Shown: in pieces, positions 15,724 through 25,097 of the stretch
Layout of the letters: each line of letters begins with the position of its first letter
Numbering within the stretch: position 1 is the stretch's first letter
Assembly: GCA_035696165.1 (NCBI GenBank)
Contig: DASRQX010000198.1
Coordinates: 4,045 to 68,044, forward strand
DNA from: Palsa-883 sp035696165
Lineage (GTDB): Bacteria; Pseudomonadota; Alphaproteobacteria; Acetobacterales; Acetobacteraceae
DNA: 64,000 bases
Direction: 5' to 3'
Made by a program: the position numbers and the translations under genes
The notes under the pieces: generated by a model
What the model was told of the DNA's origin: nothing
Database searches by the model: none
The model's input: the letters and a program-made list of their open reading frames with translations, nothing else

Positions 15724-16875
15724 TCAGTTGATCACGATTCGTGGCCCCGTCGCCCGCACGGTGCCTTCCAGTTTCGCCCACACGCCATCGGCCACCGCGC
15801 GGAACGCCTTGGCCGACTCACTCTCCGGCGCCGCGGCAACAATCGGCGTGCCCGCATCGGACGCCGTGCGCACCTCCAGCACCAGGGGCACCTCTCCCAG
15901 GAAATCAGCACCCAGCCGCGCCGCCTCGGCCCGCGCCCCACCATGACCGAACAACTCGGCGCGGTGGCCGCAATTGGGGCAGCAGTAGAAGCTCATGTTC
16001 TCCACCAGCCCGAGCACCGGCACATGCACGCGCTCGAACATCTTCACGCCGCGCCGCGCGTCGATCAGCGCGATGTCCTGCGGCGTGGAGACTATCACCG
16101 CCCCGGTCAGCGCCACCCGCTGCGCCATGGTCAGTTGCGCGTCGCCGGTGCCGGGCGGCATGTCCACCACCAGCACGTCCAACACGCCCCAACTTACCTG
16201 GCCCAGCATCTGCTCGAGGGCGCCCATCACCATCGGACCGCGCCAGATCATCGGCGTCTCCTCCTCAACCAGGAAGCCGATAGACATGCACTTCACGCCC
16301 CACGCCTCGAGCGGCTGCATCTTGTCGCCCTTGACCTCCGGCCGGCGCGCGAGCCCCAGCATGCGCGGCAGCGACGGCCCGTAGATGTCCGCATCGAGCA
16401 AGCCCACCTTGTGGCCGCGCAGCGCCAGCGCCACCGCCAGGTTCACCGCCACCGTCGACTTGCCGACGCCGCCCTTGCCGGACGCAACCGCGACGATCGC
16501 CTTCACGTCGGGCAGCAGCAGCGCTGCCTTCTGCCCGTGGCCGCCCTGCTGTCCATGGCCTCCATGTTGATGACCGCCAGGCTGCGCCGCCGGTGCCGCC
16601 GTTTGCGGTGGCTTTTGCGCGGTCAGCACCACCGCGGCGTTCACCACCCCGGGCTGGCGCCCGAGCAGTACCTCCGCTGCCTTGCGTACCGGCTCCATCT
16701 TTGCGGCATGAGCGCGGTCGGTCAGCAGCGCCACTTGCACCAGGCCGTCACGGATCTCGATCCCTTCGACCAGGCCGGCCGCGACGATATCCTGGCCGCT
16801 CGCCGGGTCGGTGATCGCACGCAAAGCCGCGCGCAATGCCTCCGGCGACGGCGCGTCCCCTCCCGCCATACTCAT
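15724..16875 (-). CDS. apbC: Mrp/ApbC iron-sulfur cluster carrier ATPase
   Basis: The protein has an N-terminal MIP18/DUF59-like domain (EALRAALRAITDPASGQDIV), a Gly/His-rich linker, and a P-loop domain with the deviant Walker A SGKGGVGKSTVAVNLA near residue 130, DADIYGPSLPRMLG, and the Fe-S binding CPNC near residue 298. This is the layout of Mrp/ApbC (NBP35 family), which transfers 4Fe-4S clusters to apo-enzymes. Starts at 16875 and 16869 both fit; a longer frame to 16986 adds a Cys-rich, non-family extension and is rejected. The linker has four histidines within 16 residues. Confidence 0.92.
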   Translation of the reverse strand: MSMAGGDAPSPEALRAALRAITDPASGQDIVAAGLVEGIEIRDGLVQVALLTDRAHAAKMEPVRKAAEVLLGRQPGVVNAAVVLTAQKPPQTAAPAAQPGGHQHGGHGQQGGHGQKAALLLPDVKAIVAVASGKGGVGKSTVAVNLAVALALRGHKVGLLDADIYGPSLPRMLGLARRPEVKGDKMQPLEAWGVKCMSIGFLVEEETPMIWRGPMVMGALEQMLGQVSWGVLDVLVVDMPPGTGDAQLTMAQRVALTGAVIVSTPQDIALIDARRGVKMFERVHVPVLGLVENMSFYCCPNCGHRAELFGHGGARAEAARLGADFLGEVPLVLEVRTASDAGTPIVAAAPESESAKAFRAVADGVWAKLEGTVRATGPRIVIN

Positions 16876-17034
16876 CCGAGCGTGCTCATTTGCTTGCAAA
16901 CCTTTTGCTGGCGGTGAATATGCGCCTCGCCATGCCGACGCGGCGCAATCGGTGCTGCATATGGCGTATGATGGCCGGACCGCCAACCGCGGCGCGGCGA
17001 TCTAGGCGGACACACCACGGGAGCATCCCACTCT

Positions 17035-18327
17035 ATGCCTTGGAATACTGGCGGCCCTGGCCCTTGGGGATCACCTGGGGGATCCTCCGGGGGATCGTCT
17101 GGCGGTGGCGCAGGCGGATCGGGCGGCAGCGGTTCCTCGGGCGGCGGCAATGGCAGCGGTGGCGGCGGGCGGCCACCGCCCGGCGGACCAGGCGGTCCCT
17201 GGGGATCGGGCGGGCGTCCCGGCGGCGGGCAGATGCCCGATCTCGATCAACTCATCGCCCAGATCCAGGCGTTCATCCGCGGCATTCTCGGCGGCGCCGG
17301 CGGTCCGCGGATGCACCGGACATCTGGCGGGCGCGGCCTGGCGCTGCTTGGCATCGCCGTCGTCGCACTCTGGCTGGCCAGCAGCTTCTATCGCGTGGAG
17401 CCGGACGAAGTCGGCGTGGTGATGCGCTTCGGCGCCTACAGCTACCGCACCGAACCCGGCTTGCACTGGCATCTGCCCTGGCCGATCGAAAAGGTACTGC
17501 TCCCCGCTGTCACCCGCATCAACCGCACTGAAATCGGCTATCGCTCGGGCGGCCAGCAAACCGAGGTCGCCGGCGGCGAGACGAACGGGCGCGACGTGAC
17601 CTCGGAAAGCCTGATGCTTACCGGCGACGAAAACATCATCGATATTAATCTTACGGTGTTCTGGAAGATCAACAACGCGGCGGACTACCTGTTCAACGTT
17701 CGCGACCCGGACAACCTGGTGAAGGCGGTGGCTGAAAGCTCGATCCGCGAGGTGATCGGCCGCAGCCCGATTCAGCCGGCGCTGAATACGCTCCGCCAGC
17801 AGATCGAGAACGACGTCCACACGCAGACGCAGCAGATCCTGGACCACTACGGTGCCGGCATCGAGATCACCCAGGTGACGCTCCAGGGCGCCAATCCGCC
17901 CGAGGCGGTGGTCGAGAGCTTTGTCGACGTGCAGCGCGCCAACACCGACGCCGAGCGCCTGCGCAACGAGGCCCAGGCCTACGCAAATGATATCGTGCCG
18001 CGCGCTCGTGGCGACGCCGCCCGCATAGTGTTCGAGGGCCAAGGCGCCAAGCAGGCCGCGGTGGCGCAGTCCACCGGCCAGGCGCAGCAATTCGACGCGG
18101 TGCTGAAAGCCTACCAGGCGGCCAAGGACGTGACACTGCAGCGCATGTACCTGGACACCATGCAGGACATCCTCACGCACTCGCAGCCGCTCGTGGTGGA
18201 CGACAAGCTGAAGGGGTTGGTACCCTTCCTGCCGCTTAATCTGCCGCCGCCCGGCAGGCCGGCGGCGCCGCCTCCGCCGCCCTCGAGCGCCGCCGCACCC
18301 GGCCTGTCACAGGGACCCGCCCGATGA
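17035..18327 (+). CDS. hflK: HflK subunit of FtsH modulator complex
   Basis: A 430-residue protein. A long Gly/Ser/Pro-rich cytoplasmic N-terminus (residues 1-75) precedes a membrane helix (about 100-120, LALLGIAVVALWLASSFYRV), a prohibitin/SPFH domain (EVGVVMRFGAYSYRTEPGLH), a coiled-coil region rich in Ala, Glu and Gln, and a Pro-rich tail. HflK and HflC form a large membrane assembly that encloses and controls the FtsH protease. Its stop overlaps the hflC start. Confidence 0.95.
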   Translation: MPWNTGGPGPWGSPGGSSGGSSGGGAGGSGGSGSSGGGNGSGGGGRPPPGGPGGPWGSGGRPGGGQMPDLDQLIAQIQAFIRGILGGAGGPRMHRTSGGRGLALLGIAVVALWLASSFYRVEPDEVGVVMRFGAYSYRTEPGLHWHLPWPIEKVLLPAVTRINRTEIGYRSGGQQTEVAGGETNGRDVTSESLMLTGDENIIDINLTVFWKINNAADYLFNVRDPDNLVKAVAESSIREVIGRSPIQPALNTLRQQIENDVHTQTQQILDHYGAGIEITQVTLQGANPPEAVVESFVDVQRANTDAERLRNEAQAYANDIVPRARGDAARIVFEGQGAKQAAVAQSTGQAQQFDAVLKAYQAAKDVTLQRMYLDTMQDILTHSQPLVVDDKLKGLVPFLPLNLPPPGRPAAPPPPPSSAAAPGLSQGPAR

Positions 18328-19211
18328 GTCGCCCCGTCCTCGCGCTGGTCGCCCTGCTGGTGGTCGTGCTCATCGCGCTCGACGCCAGCCTGTTCACCGT
18401 TGACCAGACCCAGCAGGTGCTGATCACCCAGTTCGGCAACCCGGTGCGGCTGATCAGGAAGCCCGGTTTGTACGTGAAGATACCGTTCGTGCAGACGGTC
18501 ATTCCGTTCGACAGGCGCTTGCTCACGGTCGAGTTTCCAGGCCGGCCGGGCGACGACATCACCCTGGGTGATCAGCGGCGGCTGATCGTTGACAGTTTCG
18601 TGGTGTTCCGCATCAAGGATCCGCTGCGCTTCTATCAGGCGGTCGGGCCTGAGCAGTTCGGCATCCAGAGCAGATTGAACTCGATCGTGATCTCCAGCTT
18701 GCGACGGGTGCTGGGCAACAACCAATTGCTCGATGTGCTGTCGGCCAAGCGCGAGCAGATCATGGCCAGCATCCGCGACCAGGTGAACGCCGAGATGCCC
18801 GGCTTCGGCGTTGCCATCGAGGACGTGCGCATCCGCCGCGCCGACCTGCCGCAGGAGAACACGCAAGCGATCCTCCAGCGCATGCAGTCCGAGCGGCAGC
18901 GCGTGGCCGCGCAGGCCCGTGCCGAAGGCGCCGAGGCCTCGGCGAAGATCCGCGCCGACGCCGAGCGCGAGCGCACTGTGCTGCTGGCCGAGGCGCGCGC
19001 CACCGCTGACCGCCTGCGCGGCGAAGGCGAGGCCGGAGCCATCGCCATCTATGCCAAGGCGTTCAGCCAGGACCCCTGGTTCTTCGGCGTCTGGCGCACC
19101 CTGCAAGGCTACCGCGACGCGTTCGCCACAGGCGCCGCGCGGCTGGTGATCACGCCGGACAACGCCTATCTGCGCTACCTTCAGGCAGCCCCGGCCCCAC
19201 CAAGCCCATGA
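18324..19211 (+). CDS. hflC: HflC subunit of FtsH modulator complex
   Basis: The 295-residue partner of HflK starts with an uncleaved membrane helix (residues 5-22) and continues with the SPFH domain: FTVDQTQQVLITQFGNPVRL, VIPFDRRLLTVEFPG and the coiled-coil EGAEASAKIRADAERERT, then the conserved YAKAFSQDPWFFGVWRTLQG. The ATGA overlap with hflK indicates coupled translation and matched amounts. The DegP-type protease gene follows by 106 bases, the usual hflK-hflC-degP order in alphaproteobacteria. Confidence 0.95.
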   Translation: MSRPVLALVALLVVVLIALDASLFTVDQTQQVLITQFGNPVRLIRKPGLYVKIPFVQTVIPFDRRLLTVEFPGRPGDDITLGDQRRLIVDSFVVFRIKDPLRFYQAVGPEQFGIQSRLNSIVISSLRRVLGNNQLLDVLSAKREQIMASIRDQVNAEMPGFGVAIEDVRIRRADLPQENTQAILQRMQSERQRVAAQARAEGAEASAKIRADAERERTVLLAEARATADRLRGEGEAGAIAIYAKAFSQDPWFFGVWRTLQGYRDAFATGAARLVITPDNAYLRYLQAAPAPPSP

Positions 19212-19317
19212 TCCGGACCAAGCCTCCGACTACACTTCCGGTCGCGTTGCCACGCTCCGCATTGCCGTGAGGCAATCCCCGGCCCATATCGCGTTCAGTT
19301 CCAGGGAATTTCCCAAT

Positions 19318-20892
19318 ATGCCAGGTCGCCTACACCGCTCGGTCCGCACCGCCCTCGCCGTCACGCTTGCCTTGCCGCTCGCCACTGTGACACCGGCGCT
19401 GGTGCCGATACTGGCGCCCACCCCCGCCGCCGCGCGCCCGGCGCCCGACAGTTTTGCCGATCTGGCGGCGAAACTGCTGCCGGCGGTGGTTAACGTGTCG
19501 TCCTCCACCACGATGACGGCGCGCGCCGGCGGACCCGGTCCGGATTTCCCGATGTTTCCGCCGGGCTCACCGTTCGAGCAGTTCTTCAAGGATTTCCTCG
19601 ATCGCAATCGTCCCGGCGGCCAGGGAGGCCAGGGAGGCCAGGGCGGTCAGGGCAAACCCAACCAGCCGGCGCCTGAACGGCGCATGCAAAGCCTTGGCTC
19701 CGGCTTCATCATTGATCCGTCCGGCATCATCGTGACCAACAACCATGTCATCGATGGTGCCGATGAGATCACCGTGACCCTGCAGGATAACACCTCGCTC
19801 AAGGCCACGCTCATTGGCCGGGACGACCGGGTGGACATCGCGTTGCTGAAGGTGAAGTCGGACAAGCCGCTACCGGCGCTGGCGTTCGGCGATTCTGATG
19901 CCTCGCGGGTTGGCGATTGGGTCCTGGCGATCGGCAATCCGTTCGGGCTGGGTGGCAGCGTGACCGCCGGGATCGTGTCCGCGCGCGGGCGCGACATCCG
20001 CCAGGGGCCGTATGACGACTTCATCCAGACCGATGCGGCGATCAACAAGGGCAATTCCGGCGGGCCGCTATTCAACATGGACGGCCAGGTCATCGGCATC
20101 AACACGGCGATCTATTCGCCGTCGGGCGGCTCGATCGGCATCGGCTTCTCTATCCCGGCCAACCTGGCGAAGAACGTGGTCGCGCAGTTGCGCGACTTCG
20201 GGCACGCTCGGCGGGGCTGGCTCGGCGTGCGGATCCAGCCGGTGACCTCCGATATCGCCGAGAGCCTCGGGCTGCATGACACCACGGGTTCGCTGGTGGC
20301 CGGCGTGGTGCCGGGTGGGCCGGCGGAGGCGGCGAAGATCCACAACGGCGACGTCATCCTGAGGTTCAACGGCCAGGACGTGAAGGAGAATCACACCCTG
20401 CCTCGCATCGTCGCGGAGACCGCGATCGGCACCGAGGTGCCGGTAACGCTGCTGCGCGACGGCAAGGAGGTCACTGTCACCGCCAAGGTCGGCGAGCTGC
20501 CGGACGACCAGCAGGTCGCCTCGGCGGACAGCAAGGAGGCCAAGCCGGACGATGCGACCAAGCCGACAGCGATCGCCGGCCTCGGGATTTCGCTGGCGCC
20601 GATGACGCCGGATGCCAAGGACAAATATCAGCTCGGTGCCAACCAGAAGGGCGTTGTCGTCACCGACGTTGCGCCGGATGGCACGGCGGCTACCCGCGGG
20701 CTGAAACCGGGCGACGTGATTGTCGAAGTACAGCAGGAGCCGGTCAGTACCCCTGCTGAGGTCCAGAGCCGCGTCGACAGTGTGCGCAAGCAGAATCGCA
20801 AGTCGGTCCTGATGCTGATTCAACGCCAGGACAACCTGCAATGGGTGCCGGTGCCGCTGGTGTCGGATGACAAGAAAGACAGCCCGGGCTGA
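19318..20892 (+). CDS. degP: Do-family periplasmic serine protease (DegP/HtrA)
   Basis: This 524-residue protein has a signal peptide (about 1-40, ending PAAARPAP), a trypsin-like domain with triad His143 (NNHVID), Asp173 (RVDIALLKV) and Ser247 (GNSGGPL), and two PDZ domains (about 300-390 and 430-515). It degrades or refolds damaged envelope proteins. The ATG at 19318 has a GGGAA ribosome site; an in-frame GTG at 19267 would extend before the signal peptide. A 9-base repeat (19621-19653) encodes a GGQ-rich loop before the protease core. Confidence 0.93.
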   Translation: MPGRLHRSVRTALAVTLALPLATVTPALVPILAPTPAAARPAPDSFADLAAKLLPAVVNVSSSTTMTARAGGPGPDFPMFPPGSPFEQFFKDFLDRNRPGGQGGQGGQGGQGKPNQPAPERRMQSLGSGFIIDPSGIIVTNNHVIDGADEITVTLQDNTSLKATLIGRDDRVDIALLKVKSDKPLPALAFGDSDASRVGDWVLAIGNPFGLGGSVTAGIVSARGRDIRQGPYDDFIQTDAAINKGNSGGPLFNMDGQVIGINTAIYSPSGGSIGIGFSIPANLAKNVVAQLRDFGHARRGWLGVRIQPVTSDIAESLGLHDTTGSLVAGVVPGGPAEAAKIHNGDVILRFNGQDVKENHTLPRIVAETAIGTEVPVTLLRDGKEVTVTAKVGELPDDQQVASADSKEAKPDDATKPTAIAGLGISLAPMTPDAKDKYQLGANQKGVVVTDVAPDGTAATRGLKPGDVIVEVQQEPVSTPAEVQSRVDSVRKQNRKSVLMLIQRQDNLQWVPVPLVSDDKKDSPG

Positions 20893-20951
20893 TGGTGGAT
20901 AGGCACTGGTGCTTGCACCAGCCATTCGAATGATCGACCCTTCCGCGGTGT

Positions 20952-21070
20952 TTCCCGTCATGACGGCCCCCCGCCTTCGCAGGGGACAGGCTCCGGCCGG
21001 TATCCACGGCTTGTCTTCGTCGCAGCAAAGAAAGGCGTGGATACCGCCTTTCGCCGGCATGACGGGGGGT
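20952..21070. repeat. Dispersed intergenic inverted repeat
   Basis: The gap after degP (20893-21215) holds no gene. Its core has arms CCGTCATGACGG near 20955 and GCCGGCATGACGG near 21056, plus inner GGTATCCACG near 20999 matched by CGTGGATACC near 21037. The unit resembles the common intergenic repeat of the type GGATACCGCCTTTCGCCGGC-ATGACG. The rest of the gap shows nothing I can assign. Confidence 0.6.
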
Positions 21071-21215
21071 ACCGTCGGTGGGTCGATCTTTACGGCCGCC
21101 GGTACTTACACCATCAAGCATCATGCCCGGCTGCGTGTGCGGCTATCCGCTGGCGAAGTCGGCGGTAGGCAGCCGGGTGGCGCTCGGCCGAGCGGGCTGA
21201 GCGGCAAGAGCCCGG

Positions 21216-22358
21216 ATGGCTGATCCGACCATTGACACCGGTGTCAGGCGAGGCGCCGCCGCTGCGGGCAAGCTGCGCGGCGTCGAAGCCGGACGAGGCA
21301 TCGCCGCGCTGTTAGTCGCATGCGTCCACTGCACGTTGATGTTGGGCGGACCGGCATATGCTGGCCGGCTTCCGCTGTTCGGTCTGTTCCGCTTCGGTCA
21401 TGCCGGGGTTGATTTCTTCTTCGTTCTGAGCGGATTCATTATCTATTACATACACCAAGGCGAGATTGGGCAGCAGCGTTTTTTGCCGGCGTATTTATAC
21501 AAGAGGTTTGCCCGCATTTACCCGACATATTGGATCGTTTTACTATTCTTTAGTTTGGTACTTTTGTACAGCCCGACAAAGGATCCGCTGGACGACGATC
21601 TGAAAAACATGGTCTCCAGCTTCCTCCTGCTTCCCAGCCTGCGCGGGCCAGTCCTGGGCCCGGCATGGACGCTGCGCCACGAATTGCTGTTCTACGGGCT
21701 GTTCGCTCTGCTGTTCTTCAGCAGGCATCTGGGCCGCGTAGCCCTGGCCGCCTGGGCGGCTGGCATCGCCTTGAACATCGGCTGGATCTGGGTTTCAGGA
21801 GATGCACTGTTCGGCGGTATCGCCGGCGATCTGGTATTTCGTATATTCAACATCGAATTTTTCTTTGGCATGGCGGTAGCGCGGCTGGTGCTTGACCGCC
21901 GCTGGTGGCGGCCCGGGGCGGTGCTGGCAACCGGCGCGGCGTTGTTTCTGGCCAACGGTCTGTTCGAGTCATATGGCCCCGCCCTGCCGATCGAATTTCC
22001 GCCCCGCCACCTGATCTACGCGCTGGGCGCGGCGATGACACTGTATGGCCTCGTCGGTACCGAAACGGCCGGGACTCTGCGGGTTCCCGCGCCGCTGATC
22101 CGGCTAGGGGGCGCGTCCTATTCGCTGTATCTGGTCCACGTCATCGTTGTGCTGTTCTATCAACAGCTACTGCTTCGCGTGAAGCGCTTCGTCCCGCTGC
22201 AGCCCGAAATCGTCTTCTTCGTCGGTGTGGGCCTGTGCGTCGTGATCGCGGTCGCGTTCTCTGAGCGGATCGAACAACCGCTGCTGCGGCGACTGCGGCG
22301 CGCCGCAGAGGTCCCCCGGCCACGGTCAATTGTCCGCGCCGCGGGAGATGCCTTGTAG
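21216..22358 (+). CDS. Acyltransferase 3 family membrane protein
   Basis: A 380-residue integral membrane protein with about ten helices. The N-terminal block LRGVEAGRGIAALLVACVHC, then FGHAGVDFFFVLSGFIIYY and FARIYPTYWIV, is diagnostic of the acyltransferase-3 (OafA/ExoZ) family, which O-acylates surface polysaccharides. Its 3' end overlaps the converging glycosyltransferase gene by 33 bases. The 21440-21580 segment is noticeably richer in A/T than its surroundings. Placement at the border of the exopolysaccharide locus supports a role in decorating that polymer. Confidence 0.88.
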   Translation: MADPTIDTGVRRGAAAAGKLRGVEAGRGIAALLVACVHCTLMLGGPAYAGRLPLFGLFRFGHAGVDFFFVLSGFIIYYIHQGEIGQQRFLPAYLYKRFARIYPTYWIVLLFFSLVLLYSPTKDPLDDDLKNMVSSFLLLPSLRGPVLGPAWTLRHELLFYGLFALLFFSRHLGRVALAAWAAGIALNIGWIWVSGDALFGGIAGDLVFRIFNIEFFFGMAVARLVLDRRWWRPGAVLATGAALFLANGLFESYGPALPIEFPPRHLIYALGAAMTLYGLVGTETAGTLRVPAPLIRLGGASYSLYLVHVIVVLFYQQLLLRVKRFVPLQPEIVFFVGVGLCVVIAVAFSERIEQPLLRRLRRAAEVPRPRSIVRAAGDAL

Positions 22359-23546
22359 CGGAGCGGAGGTGCCGACCAGCCCAGCGAACAAACGGAGCTG
22401 CCCGTCCGTTGTTTCGTCCCAGCCAAACTGTTCGGCGTATGCGCGGGTCGCCGCGCGATCGGGCGGATCGGCGAACAGCCGATGTGTTGCTGCCACGATC
22501 CCCTCGGCGGTGTTGCTTTCGGTGATCAACCCGGCCGCCGCCGTTCGCACCACCTCAGGATTGCCCCAAATGTTGCTGGCGATGACCGGCGTACCGCAGG
22601 CCATCGCCTCCAGCAGCACGTTCGCCCAGCCTTCGCGTGAGGAGGCGAGGACCAGTGCGTCAGCGGCGCCGTACAACGCTGGCAGTTCGGCATGCGGGCG
22701 TGATCCCAGAAGGCGAACCCGATCCGCGAGCCCCCTCCGTTCGATCATCGCCGCCAGGCGCGAGCGCTCCGGCCCCTCGCCCACGATCAGCAAGGTGTAT
22801 CCAGGCAATGACGCCATCGCCTCGATCACGCGATGATGCCCCTTGCGCTCGATCAGCAGTCCGACGGAGATCAAAGTGGGGCCGGTCAGCCCGAGCGCGG
22901 CGCGGGCGGTCGCGCGATCGTCTGGTGGATGGAACAAAGTGGTCTCAACTCCGTTGCGCAGTACCGTCACCTTCTCCGGTGGCGCGCCCAGCCCGACCAG
23001 CGCCTGCTTTAGGGCACCGCTGACCGCGATCAGCGCGGCAGCATCGCGGATGGCTCCCTGGATAAGCCGCCGCGGGACGGCGTGGCGCGGGATCAGATTA
23101 ACATCGGTCCCGCGCGCGGTGATCACCACTGGCAGGCCGAGGCGCTTGCCAAGCCAGGTCGCGGCCACCCCGTCGGGATACACATAGTGTGCGTCGATAG
23201 CGTGGGGCGGTTCCTGCGCGGCGCACAGACGGCGGATCATCGGCAGTGTGGCGTGGTAGAGCAGCCACGGTGAGACCGACATCCCCAGCTTCGGGATCGC
23301 CAGGTAGCGCGGATGATACACCTCCAGGCAGTGGCGAGATTCACACCGAGCGGTGCGCGCATGGGTCGCCCAGGCCCCGAACATCGCTGCACCACTGGGA
23401 AACCACGGCACCGGCGCGACCACGGCACTCCGGACCTCACCGCTTGCCACCAGATGACGCAACCGGTTCTCCACGAAGATGCCGTGGTTCGGCTGCTGAT
23501 CATTCGGGTAGAGGGTGGAGAACGTCAGGAGCCGGAGCGGAGCCAT
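22326..23546 (-). CDS. Group 1 (GT4) glycosyltransferase
   Basis: The 406-residue protein has a GT-B fold: the N-terminal acceptor half (LLTFSTLYPNDQQPNHGIFV) and the C-terminal nucleotide-sugar half with the EX7E motif in SREGWANVLLEAMACGTPV. IERKGHHRVIEAMASLPGY and GEGPERSRLAAMI are typical GT4 elements. It is the last gene of the minus-strand arm that begins with prsK, so it probably adds a sugar to the exosortase-linked polysaccharide. The specific sugar is unknown. Confidence 0.88.
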   Translation of the reverse strand: MAPLRLLTFSTLYPNDQQPNHGIFVENRLRHLVASGEVRSAVVAPVPWFPSGAAMFGAWATHARTARCESRHCLEVYHPRYLAIPKLGMSVSPWLLYHATLPMIRRLCAAQEPPHAIDAHYVYPDGVAATWLGKRLGLPVVITARGTDVNLIPRHAVPRRLIQGAIRDAAALIAVSGALKQALVGLGAPPEKVTVLRNGVETTLFHPPDDRATARAALGLTGPTLISVGLLIERKGHHRVIEAMASLPGYTLLIVGEGPERSRLAAMIERRGLADRVRLLGSRPHAELPALYGAADALVLASSREGWANVLLEAMACGTPVIASNIWGNPEVVRTAAAGLITESNTAEGIVAATHRLFADPPDRAATRAYAEQFGWDETTDGQLRLFAGLVGTSAPLQGISRGADN

Positions 23547-23746
23547 GGCCGTTGGTCGGGTCCGGTCGCACTCGCGCGGCGTTGCAGTCGCGAACGGGCC
23601 AGCCCCAACCCGGTTGTCTTGGGTGGAACAGCTTCACGCATGGCAAACGGCCACCACGTCTTGGAAGGCCGTGAATGGTCCTTGCCTGTCCAGATCACCA
23701 GCCAGGCAACCGCGATCATGGTCAAGCCGAGAAGGATCGAGCTCAT
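23525..23746 (-). CDS. Small single-helix membrane protein
   Basis: A 73-residue protein starting MSSILLGLTMIAVAWLVIWT, a single membrane helix, followed by a basic tail. Its ATG overlaps the stop of the O-glycosylation ligase (ATGA) and its 3' end overlaps the glycosyltransferase start by 22 bases, so it is locked into translation of that operon. No family recognised. A longer frame to 23893 runs back into the ligase gene and is not used. Confidence 0.6.
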   Translation of the reverse strand: MSSILLGLTMIAVAWLVIWTGKDHSRPSKTWWPFAMREAVPPKTTGLGLARSRLQRRASATGPDQRPWLRSGS

Positions 23747-25062
23747 GCCTGTCGTCTCGCAATGGAAACCACGGCGGTCCGGGATCCTGCCGCAACAGGT
23801 CGCCGCAGTGCCGTGTCGGTCTCGCCAAGCGCCTGACGCACATACTGGTGCGTCGCCGCCGCCACCACCAGAATTGTGAAGTAGAAATCCCAATAAGACA
23901 GCGACAGAAACGAACCCGCGACCAAGTACCCTATAATCGAGACCTGGATCATCTTAGACAGGTCAACGCACCATTCCAACCCCGGAACACCGTTCGCTGC
24001 CTTGATCGTCCGCCGCGTGGCGATGACACCAAAGACGGTAATGGCCACCCAGATGAAGAACGTGACAAAACCGTGCTCTCCCAGCACCTCGAACCAGATG
24101 CTGTGCACCGCGCGGCCGACTGCGCCAGGAACGAATTGCCTGGCGATCTCATCATAGTACGGCCCCATGAACCCCGTTCCCGTCAAGGGGCGATGCACCG
24201 CCATCTGCCAGGCAACGTTCCAGATCGCCATGCGGGTCTCACCCGAACTGGTGGACTCAGCATCTGTCAGCGTTTGCATGCGAGCCATCCAGTCGGCCGG
24301 CATGAACGCGATTATTGAGCCGACCAAGAGCGGGAGTACCATCGCGGAGACCACTTTCGCCTTACTCTTGAACCACAAGAACACGGTCACGGCGAACAGC
24401 CCGAGCAGCGCGCCGCGCGAATAGCTGCCGACGACCGAAAACAACGTCAACACCATGACGGTGGCGAAACCAAGACGAATGATGCGGTGCTCTGAGTGCA
24501 TACGCAAATAGTTCATCAAGGGTATCGTGATCAAAAGTCCGGCGGCCAAGGCGTTGTTATCGCCAATCATCGTATCGGGTGGTCCCTCCACCCGGTTGGA
24601 ACCACCGTGCATGATCGTGAAGCCGCCGCCCTTCATGCCAAAATACGCCAGACACAGGACCATGACCCAGACCAGTGCGTGAATGCGTTCCTTGGTCGTT
24701 AGCAGCCAGCTAGTCAGCAGAAGGACGCTCATCGACTTTATGATGATGTTCCATTTCTGGTACACCTCACTTGCCGGCGCCATCGCGGTCAGCGACGTCA
24801 TCGTAATGCAAATCATGAACAACACGACGCAACCGGTGACTGGATTCAGCGAGAAGCTCTTTGGCTCACGCGCTGACAAGCAGCCGATCAGGGTCACGAC
24901 AATGATGGCCATTGCCCATGGCAGGCTACTGGCGGGACCCCAGAGCAGCTTGTGCGGACTCATGAATGACACCCACGACCACAACAGCACGCCGGCAAAC
25001 GGCCGGATTGTCGCGATCGGCAGCAACACCAGCATCTCGACGAAGAATGCGATCGAACGCAT
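23743..25062 (-). CDS. O-glycosylation ligase, exosortase A-associated (O-antigen ligase family)
   Basis: A 439-residue multi-pass protein with about ten to twelve helices. The N-terminal TIRPFAGVLLWSWVSFMSPH and the periplasmic-loop segment TDAESTSSGETRMAIW, then RPLTGTGFMGPYYDE, fit the Wzy/WaaL-like family that accompanies exosortase A loci (the TIGR03097-type group, by memory). Such ligases are proposed to transfer glycans to proteins or lipids. It lies between prsT and the small membrane protein in one operon. Confidence 0.85.
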   Translation of the reverse strand: MRSIAFFVEMLVLLPIATIRPFAGVLLWSWVSFMSPHKLLWGPASSLPWAMAIIVVTLIGCLSAREPKSFSLNPVTGCVVLFMICITMTSLTAMAPASEVYQKWNIIIKSMSVLLLTSWLLTTKERIHALVWVMVLCLAYFGMKGGGFTIMHGGSNRVEGPPDTMIGDNNALAAGLLITIPLMNYLRMHSEHRIIRLGFATVMVLTLFSVVGSYSRGALLGLFAVTVFLWFKSKAKVVSAMVLPLLVGSIIAFMPADWMARMQTLTDAESTSSGETRMAIWNVAWQMAVHRPLTGTGFMGPYYDEIARQFVPGAVGRAVHSIWFEVLGEHGFVTFFIWVAITVFGVIATRRTIKAANGVPGLEWCVDLSKMIQVSIIGYLVAGSFLSLSYWDFYFTILVVAAATHQYVRQALGETDTALRRPVAAGSRTAVVSIARRQA

Positions 25063-25097
25063 GTGTCAGTCCCGTTGGCTGCCGCGGTTCGGCGGCA

